Shown here in pieces: positions 16,655 to 25,239 of a stretch of 64,000 nt of DNA. The DNA is taken from the NCBI RefSeq assembly GCF_005887095.1, contig NZ_PNCI01000008.1, forward strand, positions 124,001 to 188,000, read 5' to 3'. A model generated the notes under the pieces. The model was not told the origin of the DNA. It did not search any database and saw only the letters and a list, made by a program, of their open reading frames with translations. This stretch comes from Pseudoalteromonas rubra (lineage in GTDB: Bacteria; Pseudomonadota; Gammaproteobacteria; Enterobacterales; Alteromonadaceae). Position 1 is the stretch's first letter; every line of letters starts with the position of its first letter. The position numbers were made by a program, and so were the translations under genes.

Positions 16655-17577
16655 TAATAAACCGCCGTTAGCCAGTGCTTATATTGCTCGATACGACCTC
16701 TAACACAAGCAAAGTAAAGTTCAGAAATCGAGCGAGTAATAGGACCAGCAGTCCCCTCCCCAATTTCGTACCTATCGATCTGTGTCACAGGCGTAATCTC
16801 TGCAGCAGTACCACAAATAAAAGCCTCTTGAGCAATATATAGCTCAGTACGGTCTACCTCTCTTTCTTCAACTTCTAATCCAAGCTCCGATTTAGCAAGG
16901 TGTATTACAGTTTCCCGGGTGATACTCTCTAGTACCGAAGAGGTAAGAGGAGGTGTAACCAACTTTCCATCTCTAACAATAAACAGACATGCACCTGGTG
17001 CCTCCGACACTGTACCGCTTGAGTTCAGGAATATTGCTGAGTTGTATCCATTGTCTACAGCCTCAATCTGTCCCAACCTGCTGTTCATATAGTTTGCACC
17101 CAGCTTAATTCGAGGAGATAAGTTTCTGTCGGAGATTCTTTCCCAAGAGCTCACCATGCATTTTATGCCCTGATTAAATTTCTCACCTGAAACATTTCGT
17201 CCTTTCGCAACAGGAGCAACAAACATTTCAACATCACCGTCAGACATCCAACTGCCAAAACCATCTAAATAAACAGTTTGCCTAACTGCAATGTCCTCTT
17301 TGAAGTCATTAGCGGTCAACACATCGATGACTGACTGTCGAAAGTCACTGTCTGTTAAAGTTGAGTCAAATCCTATAAGCTTAATAGACTTTTTGAGTCT
17401 CTGGATATGCTCTTCCATCTTAAAAATATACAAATTTTGCTCTTCACTAGACCAATACCCTCGTAAACCTTCAAAGACATTTGCCCCAAATTGAGAGGTG
17501 GGGGAAAGAACATGGATAGTAGCGTTTTCAAAGTCTACTATTTTTCCTTTGTGCCAAATATATTTAGTCTTACTCAT
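16654..17577 (-). CDS. Class IV aminotransferase, branched-chain (IlvE)-like
   Basis: A 307-residue fold-type IV PLP enzyme. FEGLRGYW near residue 35, the PLP lysine in IKLGANYMNS near 157, SEAPGACLFI and the GTAAEITPV phosphate loop are all as in IlvE. Such enzymes transaminate branched-chain or other 2-oxoacids. The ATGA overlap with the sugar transferase upstream and the shared base with the aldolase downstream place it firmly in the polysaccharide operon. A housekeeping valine/leucine role is therefore less likely than making a special amino acid from the aldolase product. That link is inferred from context only. Confidence 0.8.
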   Translation of the reverse strand: MSKTKYIWHKGKIVDFENATIHVLSPTSQFGANVFEGLRGYWSSEEQNLYIFKMEEHIQRLKKSIKLIGFDSTLTDSDFRQSVIDVLTANDFKEDIAVRQTVYLDGFGSWMSDGDVEMFVAPVAKGRNVSGEKFNQGIKCMVSSWERISDRNLSPRIKLGANYMNSRLGQIEAVDNGYNSAIFLNSSGTVSEAPGACLFIVRDGKLVTPPLTSSVLESITRETVIHLAKSELGLEVEEREVDRTELYIAQEAFICGTAAEITPVTQIDRYEIGEGTAGPITRSISELYFACVRGRIEQYKHWLTAVY

Positions 17578-18176
17578 TTATCTTCCTTTTTATTATCATA
17601 ACCACCTTCATTAATTAGCACTTTATAAGCTGTCTTTATAATGATATTTAAATCCTTTAAAAAAGAGTAATCTTTAACGTACTCATTATCATAACGAAAT
17701 TTCTGTTCCCAGTTGAGGCCGTTCCTTCCATTTATTTGTGCAAGCCCTGTTACGCCGGGTTTAACAATAAACCGCCTCTTTGCGTGTTCAGGGTAATCAT
17801 TATATTTATAGGGAGAGTATGTAACTGGAGGCCTGGGACCAACAAAACTCATATCGCCTTTTAAAATATTAAACGCCTGTGGAAGCTCATCTAAACTTGA
17901 ATCTCTCAAAAACTTGCCAAATTTAGTAACTCGCGGATCGTCTGCATAACTATCTAAACCTGTCCCTTGCTTTTCAGCACCATTTATCATAGTTCTAAAC
18001 TTAATTATACCAAAGTGGATACCATTTCTCCCTACTCTTTGCTGTACGAAGAAAATAGGTTTTCCCATCGTGATCAATACAATAAAGGATATTAACAATA
18101 ATAACGGAGAAATCAGAACCAAAAGCACAATCGAACAAACTATGTCAAATAGCCTCTTACCAAATTTTTTATACAT
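17574..18176 (-). CDS. Undecaprenyl-phosphate sugar-1-phosphate transferase (PglC type, initiator)
   Basis: A 200-residue monotopic phosphoglycosyl transferase that starts repeat-unit synthesis by moving a sugar phosphate from UDP-sugar to undecaprenyl phosphate. An N-terminal reentrant hydrophobic helix (about 10-35) is followed by FVQQRVGRNG, the catalytic pair in LDELPQ and the signature FVGPRPP. It is the short PglC/WcaJ-C form without the extra membrane domain. It overlaps the glycosyltransferase upstream by 8 bases. With WbpM nearby, a 6-deoxy-HexNAc-type donor is likely. Confidence 0.9.
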   Translation of the reverse strand: MYKKFGKRLFDIVCSIVLLVLISPLLLLISFIVLITMGKPIFFVQQRVGRNGIHFGIIKFRTMINGAEKQGTGLDSYADDPRVTKFGKFLRDSSLDELPQAFNILKGDMSFVGPRPPVTYSPYKYNDYPEHAKRRFIVKPGVTGLAQINGRNGLNWEQKFRYDNEYVKDYSFLKDLNIIIKTAYKVLINEGGYDNKKEDK

Positions 18177-19389
18177 TCCCGTTCCCTAATAATTCAAGTT
18201 TAACAGCAAGCTCACTATAGGTTTTATCGAAATCAAAGAGTGTATTATAAACTTTCTTTGCTCTTAACTTTACGCCTTCAATGTCCTCAGTGCATGCAGC
18301 CAACGCATTTGCCAGCTCAGCAATATGCCCTTGCCTGTAGTGAAAACCCAAGCTCTCCTTTTCAATTAGCTGTTTTACATCACCGTCGAGATGGGTCACT
18401 ATAGGCACGCCTCCATATATGTATTCGACTATCTTATTAGGAATACTCATTTGAAAATCAAAGCTATTCTTATAAGGTGCTAACGCAGCTATGCTCAGGT
18501 GCATCAAACCAAGAATTTGATCATGGTCGACCCATCCGGGGAAAATAACGCTGTCGCTGGCATACCGTTTTTGATATTCATCGAGTCGATCTCCACTTCC
18601 ACAGATGACAAATGTATACTCATCCCCTTGTTTCGACAATTCAAAAACATCATCAAATTCAAACTGTTGACCTAAGTTCCCAAAAAAACACACAACCTTT
18701 GAAGTTATGCGCTCTCCTAAAACCTCCTCCCAGAAAGCTGTATTGACTTCCTTTTCTTTCATTGGATACGCCAATGAGAAAAATGCGTCATGTTTAACGA
18801 TTTTTCTCTGTCCTTTTCTTTGCGCCCAATTCAAAATTGATGGTGTGATACTGGTTAATGCCGTTGCATTCTTATAAATATTTCTTGCTAAAATATTTAA
18901 GCTCGAAACAAAGGGGGCAAGCGCAAGCCTCTTTACAAAGCCTACATTTTGATGTAGGAATATATCAGGCCAAAGATCGCGAATGTCTACTACAACAGGA
19001 ATATCATTTTTAAGGCCATACTTTAGAACTTCATTCGCCAAAAATATGTCTGGATAAGCGCAAAAAATAACGTCTGGCCTTTTCATTGACTGACTATACT
19101 TTTTAAACTCTCGACCACACTCAAAATGGTGTTTTATTCGACCTAGTGACAAATTTGAACCGTAGCTACCTGAGAAAAGTAAATGTAAATCTATTCCATT
19201 TTGTAACGCTTTGCTGGTTGAAGAAGTAACTCTGTTTTCCTTCTTATGATGTGCAAAAGAAGATGTAAAGAAGTTCACATCATGGCCTCTCGCTCTACAC
19301 ACCTCCGCAAGTAAGCCACAACGGTGTAATCTTTCGTCGCTTGAATCTGTCCATATCGGCTCACTGATTACTACAATCCAAATATTCAT
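18169..19389 (-). CDS. Glycosyltransferase family 4
   Basis: A 406-residue GT-B fold enzyme, resembling WbuB-type transferases. The N-terminal acceptor domain includes VVDIRDLWPDIF. The C-terminal donor domain carries FFGNLGQQF, FVICGSGDRLDEY, FPGWVDHDQI and the EX7E-like segment APYKNSFDFQMSIPNKIVEY. It is cytoplasmic, adding one sugar to the lipid-linked repeat. It occupies the wbpJ-like position between wbpI and the initiator. Donor and acceptor cannot be told from the sequence. Confidence 0.85.
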   Translation of the reverse strand: MNIWIVVISEPIWTDSSDERLHRCGLLAEVCRARGHDVNFFTSSFAHHKKENRVTSSTSKALQNGIDLHLLFSGSYGSNLSLGRIKHHFECGREFKKYSQSMKRPDVIFCAYPDIFLANEVLKYGLKNDIPVVVDIRDLWPDIFLHQNVGFVKRLALAPFVSSLNILARNIYKNATALTSITPSILNWAQRKGQRKIVKHDAFFSLAYPMKEKEVNTAFWEEVLGERITSKVVCFFGNLGQQFEFDDVFELSKQGDEYTFVICGSGDRLDEYQKRYASDSVIFPGWVDHDQILGLMHLSIAALAPYKNSFDFQMSIPNKIVEYIYGGVPIVTHLDGDVKQLIEKESLGFHYRQGHIAELANALAACTEDIEGVKLRAKKVYNTLFDFDKTYSELAVKLELLGNGNV

Positions 19390-19390
19390 A

Positions 19391-20467
19391 TTACTTGTTC
19401 AAAAAAGCTTCAAGTTTACTTACGATGCGCTGTGCTGCATCACCATTGCCGTAAAATAAGTGAGAAAAATCGTCAAACTTTAACATCTGATGATACGTCG
19501 CATTAAGATTATCTACCAGTGGGTTGAACAGTTTGTTAGCACCGCACTCTACGAGCTCAACCCATTCAGTCTCTGGTCGCATCGTAATACAAGGCTTTTT
19601 GAAGAAGTAAGCCTCTTTCTGCAAACCACCACTGTCTGTCACAACAAGCTTACAATTATCAATTAACCACACCATATTCAAATACCCGACTGGTGCTATT
19701 ACTTTGATCCGTTCTGACAGCGGAAAGTTATAACTTTCCAACTTACTCTTTGTTCTTGGGTGCAGTGGTAAAATAATTTCAACTTGCTCGGACAGCTCAT
19801 TTAGCTGAGACACTATTTGCTCAAGTAACTCAGGGGAATCTGTATTCTCTGCTCTATGAATAGTTGCCAAAACAAAGTCAGACACATTATCTAACCCTAC
19901 TGGCGCTGTGGCCTTTTCTCTGTAGTATAACGCTCCATCAAACATCACATCACCGACGTTTTCCAGAACACCACACGAGTTTAAAATACCTTCATTTTTA
20001 AGATTTGTAACAGCCGTTTCAGTAGGACAGAATAGAAGTTCACTGACACGGTCGGTTATGATTCTATTGATTTCCTCAGGCATGCTCATGTTGAATGAGC
20101 GTAATCCGGCTTCAACATGGGCGATAGGAATATGCATTTTAGACGCAGCTATCGCACCTGCAAGCGTTGAATTCGTATCACCATACAGCAAAACACAGTC
20201 TGGCTTAGATTCCATTAAAACAGATTCAATACTTGAAATCATTTCCCCCGTCATTTTTCCATGTGAAGAGCCATTAATACCCAAGTGTCGATGGGGTCTA
20301 GGAATATCCATCTCAACGAAGAAAATATCGCTCATATTAGCATCAAAGTGCTGTCCAGTATGAATGATCTCTTCTTGAAATCGAGAATTTTCACTAATCG
20401 CACGACTCACTGTACCAGCTTTTATGAACTGTGGGCGAGCGCCTAGAATGGTCGCTATCTTTTTCAT
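19391..20467 (-). CDS. wbpI: UDP-GlcNAc3NAcA 2-epimerase, WbpI-like
   Basis: A 358-residue non-hydrolysing UDP-HexNAc 2-epimerase. It opens with ILGARPQFIKAG and shows HTGQHFDANMSDIFF, the HGKMTG segment, [26 protein letters not shown] and DSGGLQKEAYF. The HFDANMS region is typical of the WbpI subgroup that converts UDP-GlcNAc3NAcA to UDP-ManNAc3NAcA, rather than of WecB. wbpA, B, D and E in the same operon supply exactly that substrate. A second epimerase of WecB type is at 50.4-51.6 kb. It overlaps the next glycosyltransferase by 4 bases (ATGA). Confidence 0.88.
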   Translation of the reverse strand: MKKIATILGARPQFIKAGTVSRAISENSRFQEEIIHTGQHFDANMSDIFFVEMDIPRPHRHLGINGSSHGKMTGEMISSIESVLMESKPDCVLLYGDTNSTLAGAIAASKMHIPIAHVEAGLRSFNMSMPEEINRIITDRVSELLFCPTETAVTNLKNEGILNSCGVLENVGDVMFDGALYYREKATAPVGLDNVSDFVLATIHRAENTDSPELLEQIVSQLNELSEQVEIILPLHPRTKSKLESYNFPLSERIKVIAPVGYLNMVWLIDNCKLVVTDSGGLQKEAYFFKKPCITMRPETEWVELVECGANKLFNPLVDNLNATYHQMLKFDDFSHLFYGNGDAAQRIVSKLEAFLNK

Positions 20468-21582
20468 AATGATAATTCCGTATATAAGTCAATTAACTTT
20501 TTACTTTCGGCTTCCCAGTTAAATACCGTATTTACCGCATTAGAGCCATTATCTCCCATCGCCTGCGCTTCCGCTGGGTTATCGAGTAATTGCATTATTG
20601 CGCTAGCGATCGCTTGAGGATCCTCAGGATCAACACATAGGCCGCATTCGTATTTTTCAACGACGTCTCGCCACATAGGAAAGTTAGAGGTAATGATCGG
20701 CAGACCTGCGGACATATACTCGAACATTTTATTCGGCTGTGACTCGATATGGTTAGGAACCGGTAAGAAAGTAACAAGGCCAATTTTTGACCGAGCTAAA
20801 GCTTCGGCAGCTGTTTCCCTTTCCACCAATCCCCACTCATTAACAGCAGACCACCCGCGCTTGCTTTCAAGTGACTGTTTAAAAGTGGATGATGAGATAT
20901 TTCCGACCAAGTTTAAGGTAACATTTTCAACCTGACTCATTGCATCTACGAGCTCTCCAACACCTCGAATATGAGATATTCCGCCAAGAAATATAATTTC
21001 TCTCGGCTTAGATGCAAAGTCATCTTTGCCCACTGCTAATTCACCAATGATGGGATAATTGTTAACATTAGTTGCTTTCGTATATTCTGCGAACTTTGCC
21101 GTTATCATTGGAGTGGCACCGATCACCTGATCAAGTTGCTTGCATACAAATTTCTCGAAAATCGCAGAACTACTGGAAAGAAACCTTGCCGCAACAGGAT
21201 GTAAGTAAGGCTTAGACAATAGTTGCTTTGGAAAATCTTCGTGTGCATCGAAAATTACGGTCTTACCCATTTTCTTCAGTTTCCAAGCATATGGCAACAA
21301 CTCAGGATCATGAAGATGATAGATATCCGCGCTCAAGTCTTTTGCGATTCTATACACGCGCCAAGCCGATTTAATTATCCTGGCAAATCGAGCTTCTTTC
21401 TTAGCGTTTACATTGATAATATTTACGCCATGACTTTTCTCATCTGGCTTTCCATCTGCCACGACAATAGAAACATCAAAACCCCTTGCAGCGGCAGAGC
21501 GAGCCATTTTATGAAAAATTCTGACATCAAAACGCGGATGCGCTGATGTCAGGTGTGCTATTTTAAGAGTACGATTTGACAT
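20464..21582 (-). CDS. Glycosyltransferase family 4 (WbpH-like position)
   Basis: A 372-residue GT-B glycosyltransferase. It begins KIAHLTSAHPRFDVRIFHKM, contains DIYHLHDPELLPYAW in the acceptor domain and shows the donor segment MFEYMSAGLPIITSNFPMW with Glu residues of the EX7E motif. The ATG at 21582 is preferred over the in-frame TTG four codons earlier at 21591. It overlaps the end of the amidotransferase gene by 20 bases, so the two are coupled. It lies between wbpG and wbpI, as wbpH does in P. aeruginosa O5. Specificity is not readable. Confidence 0.85.
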   Translation of the reverse strand: MSNRTLKIAHLTSAHPRFDVRIFHKMARSAAARGFDVSIVVADGKPDEKSHGVNIINVNAKKEARFARIIKSAWRVYRIAKDLSADIYHLHDPELLPYAWKLKKMGKTVIFDAHEDFPKQLLSKPYLHPVAARFLSSSSAIFEKFVCKQLDQVIGATPMITAKFAEYTKATNVNNYPIIGELAVGKDDFASKPREIIFLGGISHIRGVGELVDAMSQVENVTLNLVGNISSSTFKQSLESKRGWSAVNEWGLVERETAAEALARSKIGLVTFLPVPNHIESQPNKMFEYMSAGLPIITSNFPMWRDVVEKYECGLCVDPEDPQAIASAIMQLLDNPAEAQAMGDNGSNAVNTVFNWEAESKKLIDLYTELSL

Positions 21583-22699
21583 TTTTTCCAAGCACTTTAG
21601 TTACAAACCCTTTAACCCGTACCATAAAGCCATAAAGTTTATCCCAGTTTTTGTAGTTGGAATAACAACGGCCTGGTTCACTTACTAATCTTTGCAATTC
21701 AGAAAGTTCCATTCCAAGCTTTTGCGCTATATAAGCTTCGTCTTCTCTCAGCTCATTTTCATCATATAGCGGCGTCGCAAGCTCATTTAGCGCTTCCTCT
21801 CTGGTAATATCACCAGATAGAATTTGGCTGGACAGGTGTGCTTTTCGCTTGTCCATATTGAACTTGGTCGGCAAATAATGGTTTTGGAAGTACTTAGTAA
21901 AGCGAGACTCACCATGCTTTCGACCATACTCTTTATAGCCAATGGTATCTTTCAAGTATTGTAGTGCCTCGTCCTTTGAGTAATGCATGTAATTAAGTGG
22001 ACGAACAGCGGTCATTTTCTTAATAAAAGGGTAGTAGAAGTAGTAAGACCAGAAGCCAATTGTTTTATATTGCTTCAGCTTAATTTTACCATGCTTCTTA
22101 TGAATGTCTTTTAGATTGATAGCATCCATAGCAGCATGGTGCCATGATCTTGGAAACACAGACTCTGTCGCGATATTTCCGCCACTAATCACATAGTTAA
22201 TACCATTCTGAACTGCGAAGTGGTACAAAGACGCGAAGAAAGCGTGATCTTGGACAACATCCTGATTCGCAATACCAGCTCTTAGGTATGCAGCTTGCAG
22301 GTCCTTAATTTCTTCCCAGTTCATTACATGAGTATGGAGCTCATAGCCACAGTACTTAATTATTTGCTCGATATTGTATACCGCGAGTTCACTGTTCCAT
22401 CCTGCATCGATATGAACAACTAACGGTCTCAAACCATAATCTTTTATTTTCAATGCTAAATAGGAACTATCAACACCACCACTTAAGCCAATAATACAGT
22501 CGTAGTCTTTTCCTTTTCCATCACGCTTTATTTTTTCAATTATGTCATCAAGTTTTTTCTTCCCTTCTTCATTTGGAAACCACTTCTTAGTAGTGACATT
22601 GTCAAAGTTATGGCAGTGATTACATACGCCTTGCTCATCAAATGTGATTTCTTTGTCGGTTGTGTCCATCACACATCTTGTGCATACTTGTACTTTCAT
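21563..22699 (-). CDS. wbpG: N-acetyl sugar amidotransferase WbpG (copy 2, next to hisF)
   Basis: A 378-residue member of the WbpG/PseA N-acetyl-sugar amidotransferase family. With ammonia from HisH/HisF partners it converts an N-acetyl group on a nucleotide sugar to an acetamidino group using ATP. Visible features are a zinc site (Cys6, Cys9, Cys26, Cys29), the PP-loop SGGVDSS at 73-79, VVHIDAGWNSELA and the family block QDHAFFASLYHFA. It lies 3 bases after hisF, reproducing the hisH-hisF-wbpG trio of P. aeruginosa O5. A paralogue sits at 26.6-27.7 kb. Confidence 0.9.
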   Translation of the reverse strand: MKVQVCTRCVMDTTDKEITFDEQGVCNHCHNFDNVTTKKWFPNEEGKKKLDDIIEKIKRDGKGKDYDCIIGLSGGVDSSYLALKIKDYGLRPLVVHIDAGWNSELAVYNIEQIIKYCGYELHTHVMNWEEIKDLQAAYLRAGIANQDVVQDHAFFASLYHFAVQNGINYVISGGNIATESVFPRSWHHAAMDAINLKDIHKKHGKIKLKQYKTIGFWSYYFYYPFIKKMTAVRPLNYMHYSKDEALQYLKDTIGYKEYGRKHGESRFTKYFQNHYLPTKFNMDKRKAHLSSQILSGDITREEALNELATPLYDENELREDEAYIAQKLGMELSELQRLVSEPGRCYSNYKNWDKLYGFMVRVKGFVTKVLGKNVKSYS

Positions 22700-22702
22700 A
22701 TA

Positions 22703-23470
22703 TTACTCTTTGAATAAATCCTGCAATTTATCATATTGCGGATATGTAATTAACACGGCTTTTCTCTTTCCTTGGAAAGTGAATATATCGCCAGCAGCAA
22801 CAGCTGACGCTCCAGCCTTAACAGCTTCAACGAAATGTTGGTTTTTACCGGCTCCGCAAGCGGCAACAATTGGAATATCAACCACTTTAGATATACGCTG
22901 GATTAAATCCAGGTCGTACCCTGTAGCTTTACCATCTCGCTCAATAGAATTAACAATCAGCTCTCCGGCTCCTTGCTGTTCATAGTGTTTAGCTAGATCA
23001 ACAGGCGACATTTTAATGCTTTTAGTGCCGGATTTAATATAAGCTTTCTCTTTGCCAAATAGTCCTTTTTTAACATCAATAGAACAAACTATACTTTGTG
23101 AACCAACTAGGTCAGAAGCTGCTTTTATCAACCCTTGATTCTCATATGCCGCGGTATTTAGAACAACTTTCTCAATACCAATTCGAAATAGCCTTTCTAT
23201 ATCGTCAACACTCTTTACGCCACCACCGTAACCTAGAGGCATAAAAGCTTGAGATGCAATATTCTCGATAAGAGCAAAATCTGGAGAAGTACCGCTACGA
23301 GAAGCATCAATATCTAAAATGCAGATTTCATCCACTTCTTTGTCATTGAATATCTTTACTGCATTGATTGGGTCTCCAACATACTTGTGCTTTTTAAACT
23401 GCTCACCTTTATACAAACCACCGTCTTTCAGCAGCAAGATAGGAATTACTCTAGTTTGAAGCATTTGCAT
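22703..23470 (-). CDS. HisF-like synthase partner of WbpG (HisF2 type)
   Basis: A 255-residue TIM barrel of the HisF family. It probably acts as the ammonia channel and docking partner between HisH-type glutaminase and WbpG, not in histidine synthesis. The N-terminus reads RVIPILLLKDGG: the catalytic Asp11 of true HisF (CLDV) is Leu here. The second catalytic Asp is kept in SIDVKKG. The phosphate-binding GGGVKSVDDI and ACGAGKNQHF loops also remain. Starts at 23470 or 23464 are both possible. It overlaps hisH by 20 bases. P. aeruginosa HisF2 from the O5 locus shows, as I recall it, the same LLL change. Confidence 0.88.
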   Translation of the reverse strand: MQMLQTRVIPILLLKDGGLYKGEQFKKHKYVGDPINAVKIFNDKEVDEICILDIDASRSGTSPDFALIENIASQAFMPLGYGGGVKSVDDIERLFRIGIEKVVLNTAAYENQGLIKAASDLVGSQSIVCSIDVKKGLFGKEKAYIKSGTKSIKMSPVDLAKHYEQQGAGELIVNSIERDGKATGYDLDLIQRISKVVDIPIVAACGAGKNQHFVEAVKAGASAVAAGDIFTFQGKRKAVLITYPQYDKLQDLFKE

Positions 23471-24083
23471 ATTCCAAGAAATTTTTAAACAACATCATAC
23501 CAAATTTATGGCTTTTTTCGGGATGGAACTGAGCGCCAAAAATGTTTTCTTTTTGCACAGCGCACGGAAATTTATATCCATATAAGCATTCTCCAATGAC
23601 ATACTCATCAGGGCAATCTGCATGATAGCTGTGAACAAAATAAAAACGTAGCTCTTCGTACTCATTGAAGTTCAGTATCACATTTGCATTTTTAGGAGTG
23701 ACTATATTCCATCCCATATGAGGAACTTTTAGGTTCTGCTCCTTCATCAAAGCGTGTTCAAATCTTTTAACACGCCCAGGGATCCAACCAAATCCAGATA
23801 AGGTACCTTCTTCACTCTCGTTAAACAGCATTTGCATTCCCACACAAATACCTAAAAAAGGAATTTTCTCTTCTAGCACCAAGTGCTCTAGCCTATTCAC
23901 TAAACCTGAAGACTGTACCTTCTGGCATACATTGTCATATGCACCAACACCAGGTAGGACAATTGCCGAGCACCCATCAAAATCAGACTCTGATTTTACC
24001 AAAACAGACCTATGCCCCAGCTTTCTGAGCATATTTTGAATCGAGCCTGGATTACCACAGCCACAATCTATAACCCCAATCAT
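23451..24083 (-). CDS. HisH-like glutamine amidotransferase subunit (HisH2 type)
   Basis: A 210-residue class I glutaminase. The nucleophile Cys80 is in LGICVGMQ, and the catalytic His187 and Glu189 are in FHPEKSH. VLPGVGAYDN near residue 42 fits the HisH oxyanion region. It hydrolyses glutamine and passes ammonia to its partner. The next genes are the HisF-like protein and wbpG, so it serves sugar amidination. It overlaps the glycosyltransferase upstream by 4 bases. Confidence 0.9.
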   Translation of the reverse strand: MIGVIDCGCGNPGSIQNMLRKLGHRSVLVKSESDFDGCSAIVLPGVGAYDNVCQKVQSSGLVNRLEHLVLEEKIPFLGICVGMQMLFNESEEGTLSGFGWIPGRVKRFEHALMKEQNLKVPHMGWNIVTPKNANVILNFNEYEELRFYFVHSYHADCPDEYVIGECLYGYKFPCAVQKENIFGAQFHPEKSHKFGMMLFKNFLEYANASN

Positions 24084-25228
24084 ATCAATTCCACCAATTC
24101 ACTATACTCTTTTAATAAAACTCGCTCTTGCTCTTCCCAAGACGTAAGCTGTTTTGCTCGCTCATTGTTCTCGTTAAATTTAGATAATTTAGAAACACTT
24201 AGTTCATTTAAAGTATTAGCTATGCTCACAGGTGAATTTAAATTCAATACAAAGCCCAAATCGTTATTCTTTACAAATCTTTCCATCTCTGTGAGGTCTG
24301 AAACAACAACAGGCAACCCAGCTTGTATATATTCAAATAACTTATTCGGCATACAAAAGTCATAGCTTAAACAGCTATTTTCGACCAACGCGAGTCCAAA
24401 ATCACAACTAGATGTATAATCAAGTAATACATCTTGCTCGACTGCAGGGTGATAATAGATGCTAGTATTATTCTTTGATAACTCTTTTATATCATCAACT
24501 AAATCACCATACCCCATGAAAACTACCGAAACACGCCCTTCAGGAAAGTCTTTCAGAACATCAAGAAGCTTTTTTACTCCTCTAACTTTCATTAAGCCTC
24601 CTTGATAAATACATAAGATATTCTCTTTCGGAATGTTCAGTTTATCTCTGAGGGAAATTTTTTTTACTTTACTTAGTTGATAATACGGCGGTGAATTCAA
24701 TACTACTGCTGGAGCTTCTATATTATAAGAATTAGCATACCACATCGATATAGATTCACTTACAACTATGACCTTATCAACATATTTAACTAAGTGTTTT
24801 TCTAGGAACTTGGCGGCTTTTTTCTTAACCCCTTTCAAAGCATGGGTTTCAGTTTCTAACTCATGTGCATCATAGATTACCTTAGAATTACAGAAAACCT
24901 TAAAAAGTAATGCTAGAGGTAATAAGGCCAGTGAATGTGCGTTGACGACATCTATCTTTTTTCCTCTGTAGAAAAAAAAGACTCTAAACACAAATTCAAA
25001 ATAACGTACTACCAAGCCTAAAAAGCTTCTTCTAGATTTAAAAGATTTAAGAGCAAAACGATTTATAGTACAGCCTTCGAATAGACCCTCTTCGCGCTTT
25101 AAGCCATCCTCATGTTTTGCCGCAATATAAATTCCCTTTACTTCTTTTAGCTTATTAATGGAGCGAACTTGTTTAACAATCCTGCTTTCATGCAAAAATG
25201 GAGTTGATGTAATGTGAAGGTTGATCAT
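24080..25228 (-). CDS. Glycosyltransferase family 4
   Basis: A 382-residue GT-B enzyme with acceptor-domain segment VIYDAHELETETHA, the donor-domain GGLMKVRGVKKLLDVL and the nucleotide-sugar segment MPNKLFEYIQAGLPVVVSDL. It is very Lys/Ser/Asn-rich and AT-rich compared with the flanking core genes, as is common in polysaccharide loci exchanged between strains. It lies 11 bases from the polymerase gene. Donor sugar unknown. Confidence 0.82.
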   Translation of the reverse strand: MINLHITSTPFLHESRIVKQVRSINKLKEVKGIYIAAKHEDGLKREEGLFEGCTINRFALKSFKSRRSFLGLVVRYFEFVFRVFFFYRGKKIDVVNAHSLALLPLALLFKVFCNSKVIYDAHELETETHALKGVKKKAAKFLEKHLVKYVDKVIVVSESISMWYANSYNIEAPAVVLNSPPYYQLSKVKKISLRDKLNIPKENILCIYQGGLMKVRGVKKLLDVLKDFPEGRVSVVFMGYGDLVDDIKELSKNNTSIYYHPAVEQDVLLDYTSSCDFGLALVENSCLSYDFCMPNKLFEYIQAGLPVVVSDLTEMERFVKNNDLGFVLNLNSPVSIANTLNELSVSKLSKFNENNERAKQLTSWEEQERVLLKEYSELVELI

Positions 25229-25239
25229 TAAATTATCCC

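Noticed and set aside
16654..17577. The aminotransferase as the housekeeping IlvE.
   Set aside because: It overlaps both neighbours inside a polysaccharide operon, away from ilv genes; a housekeeping role is possible but less likely.
22703..24083. hisH and hisF as part of histidine biosynthesis.
   Set aside because: No other his genes are near, the cyclase Asp11 is Leu, and both genes sit in the wbpG cassette.
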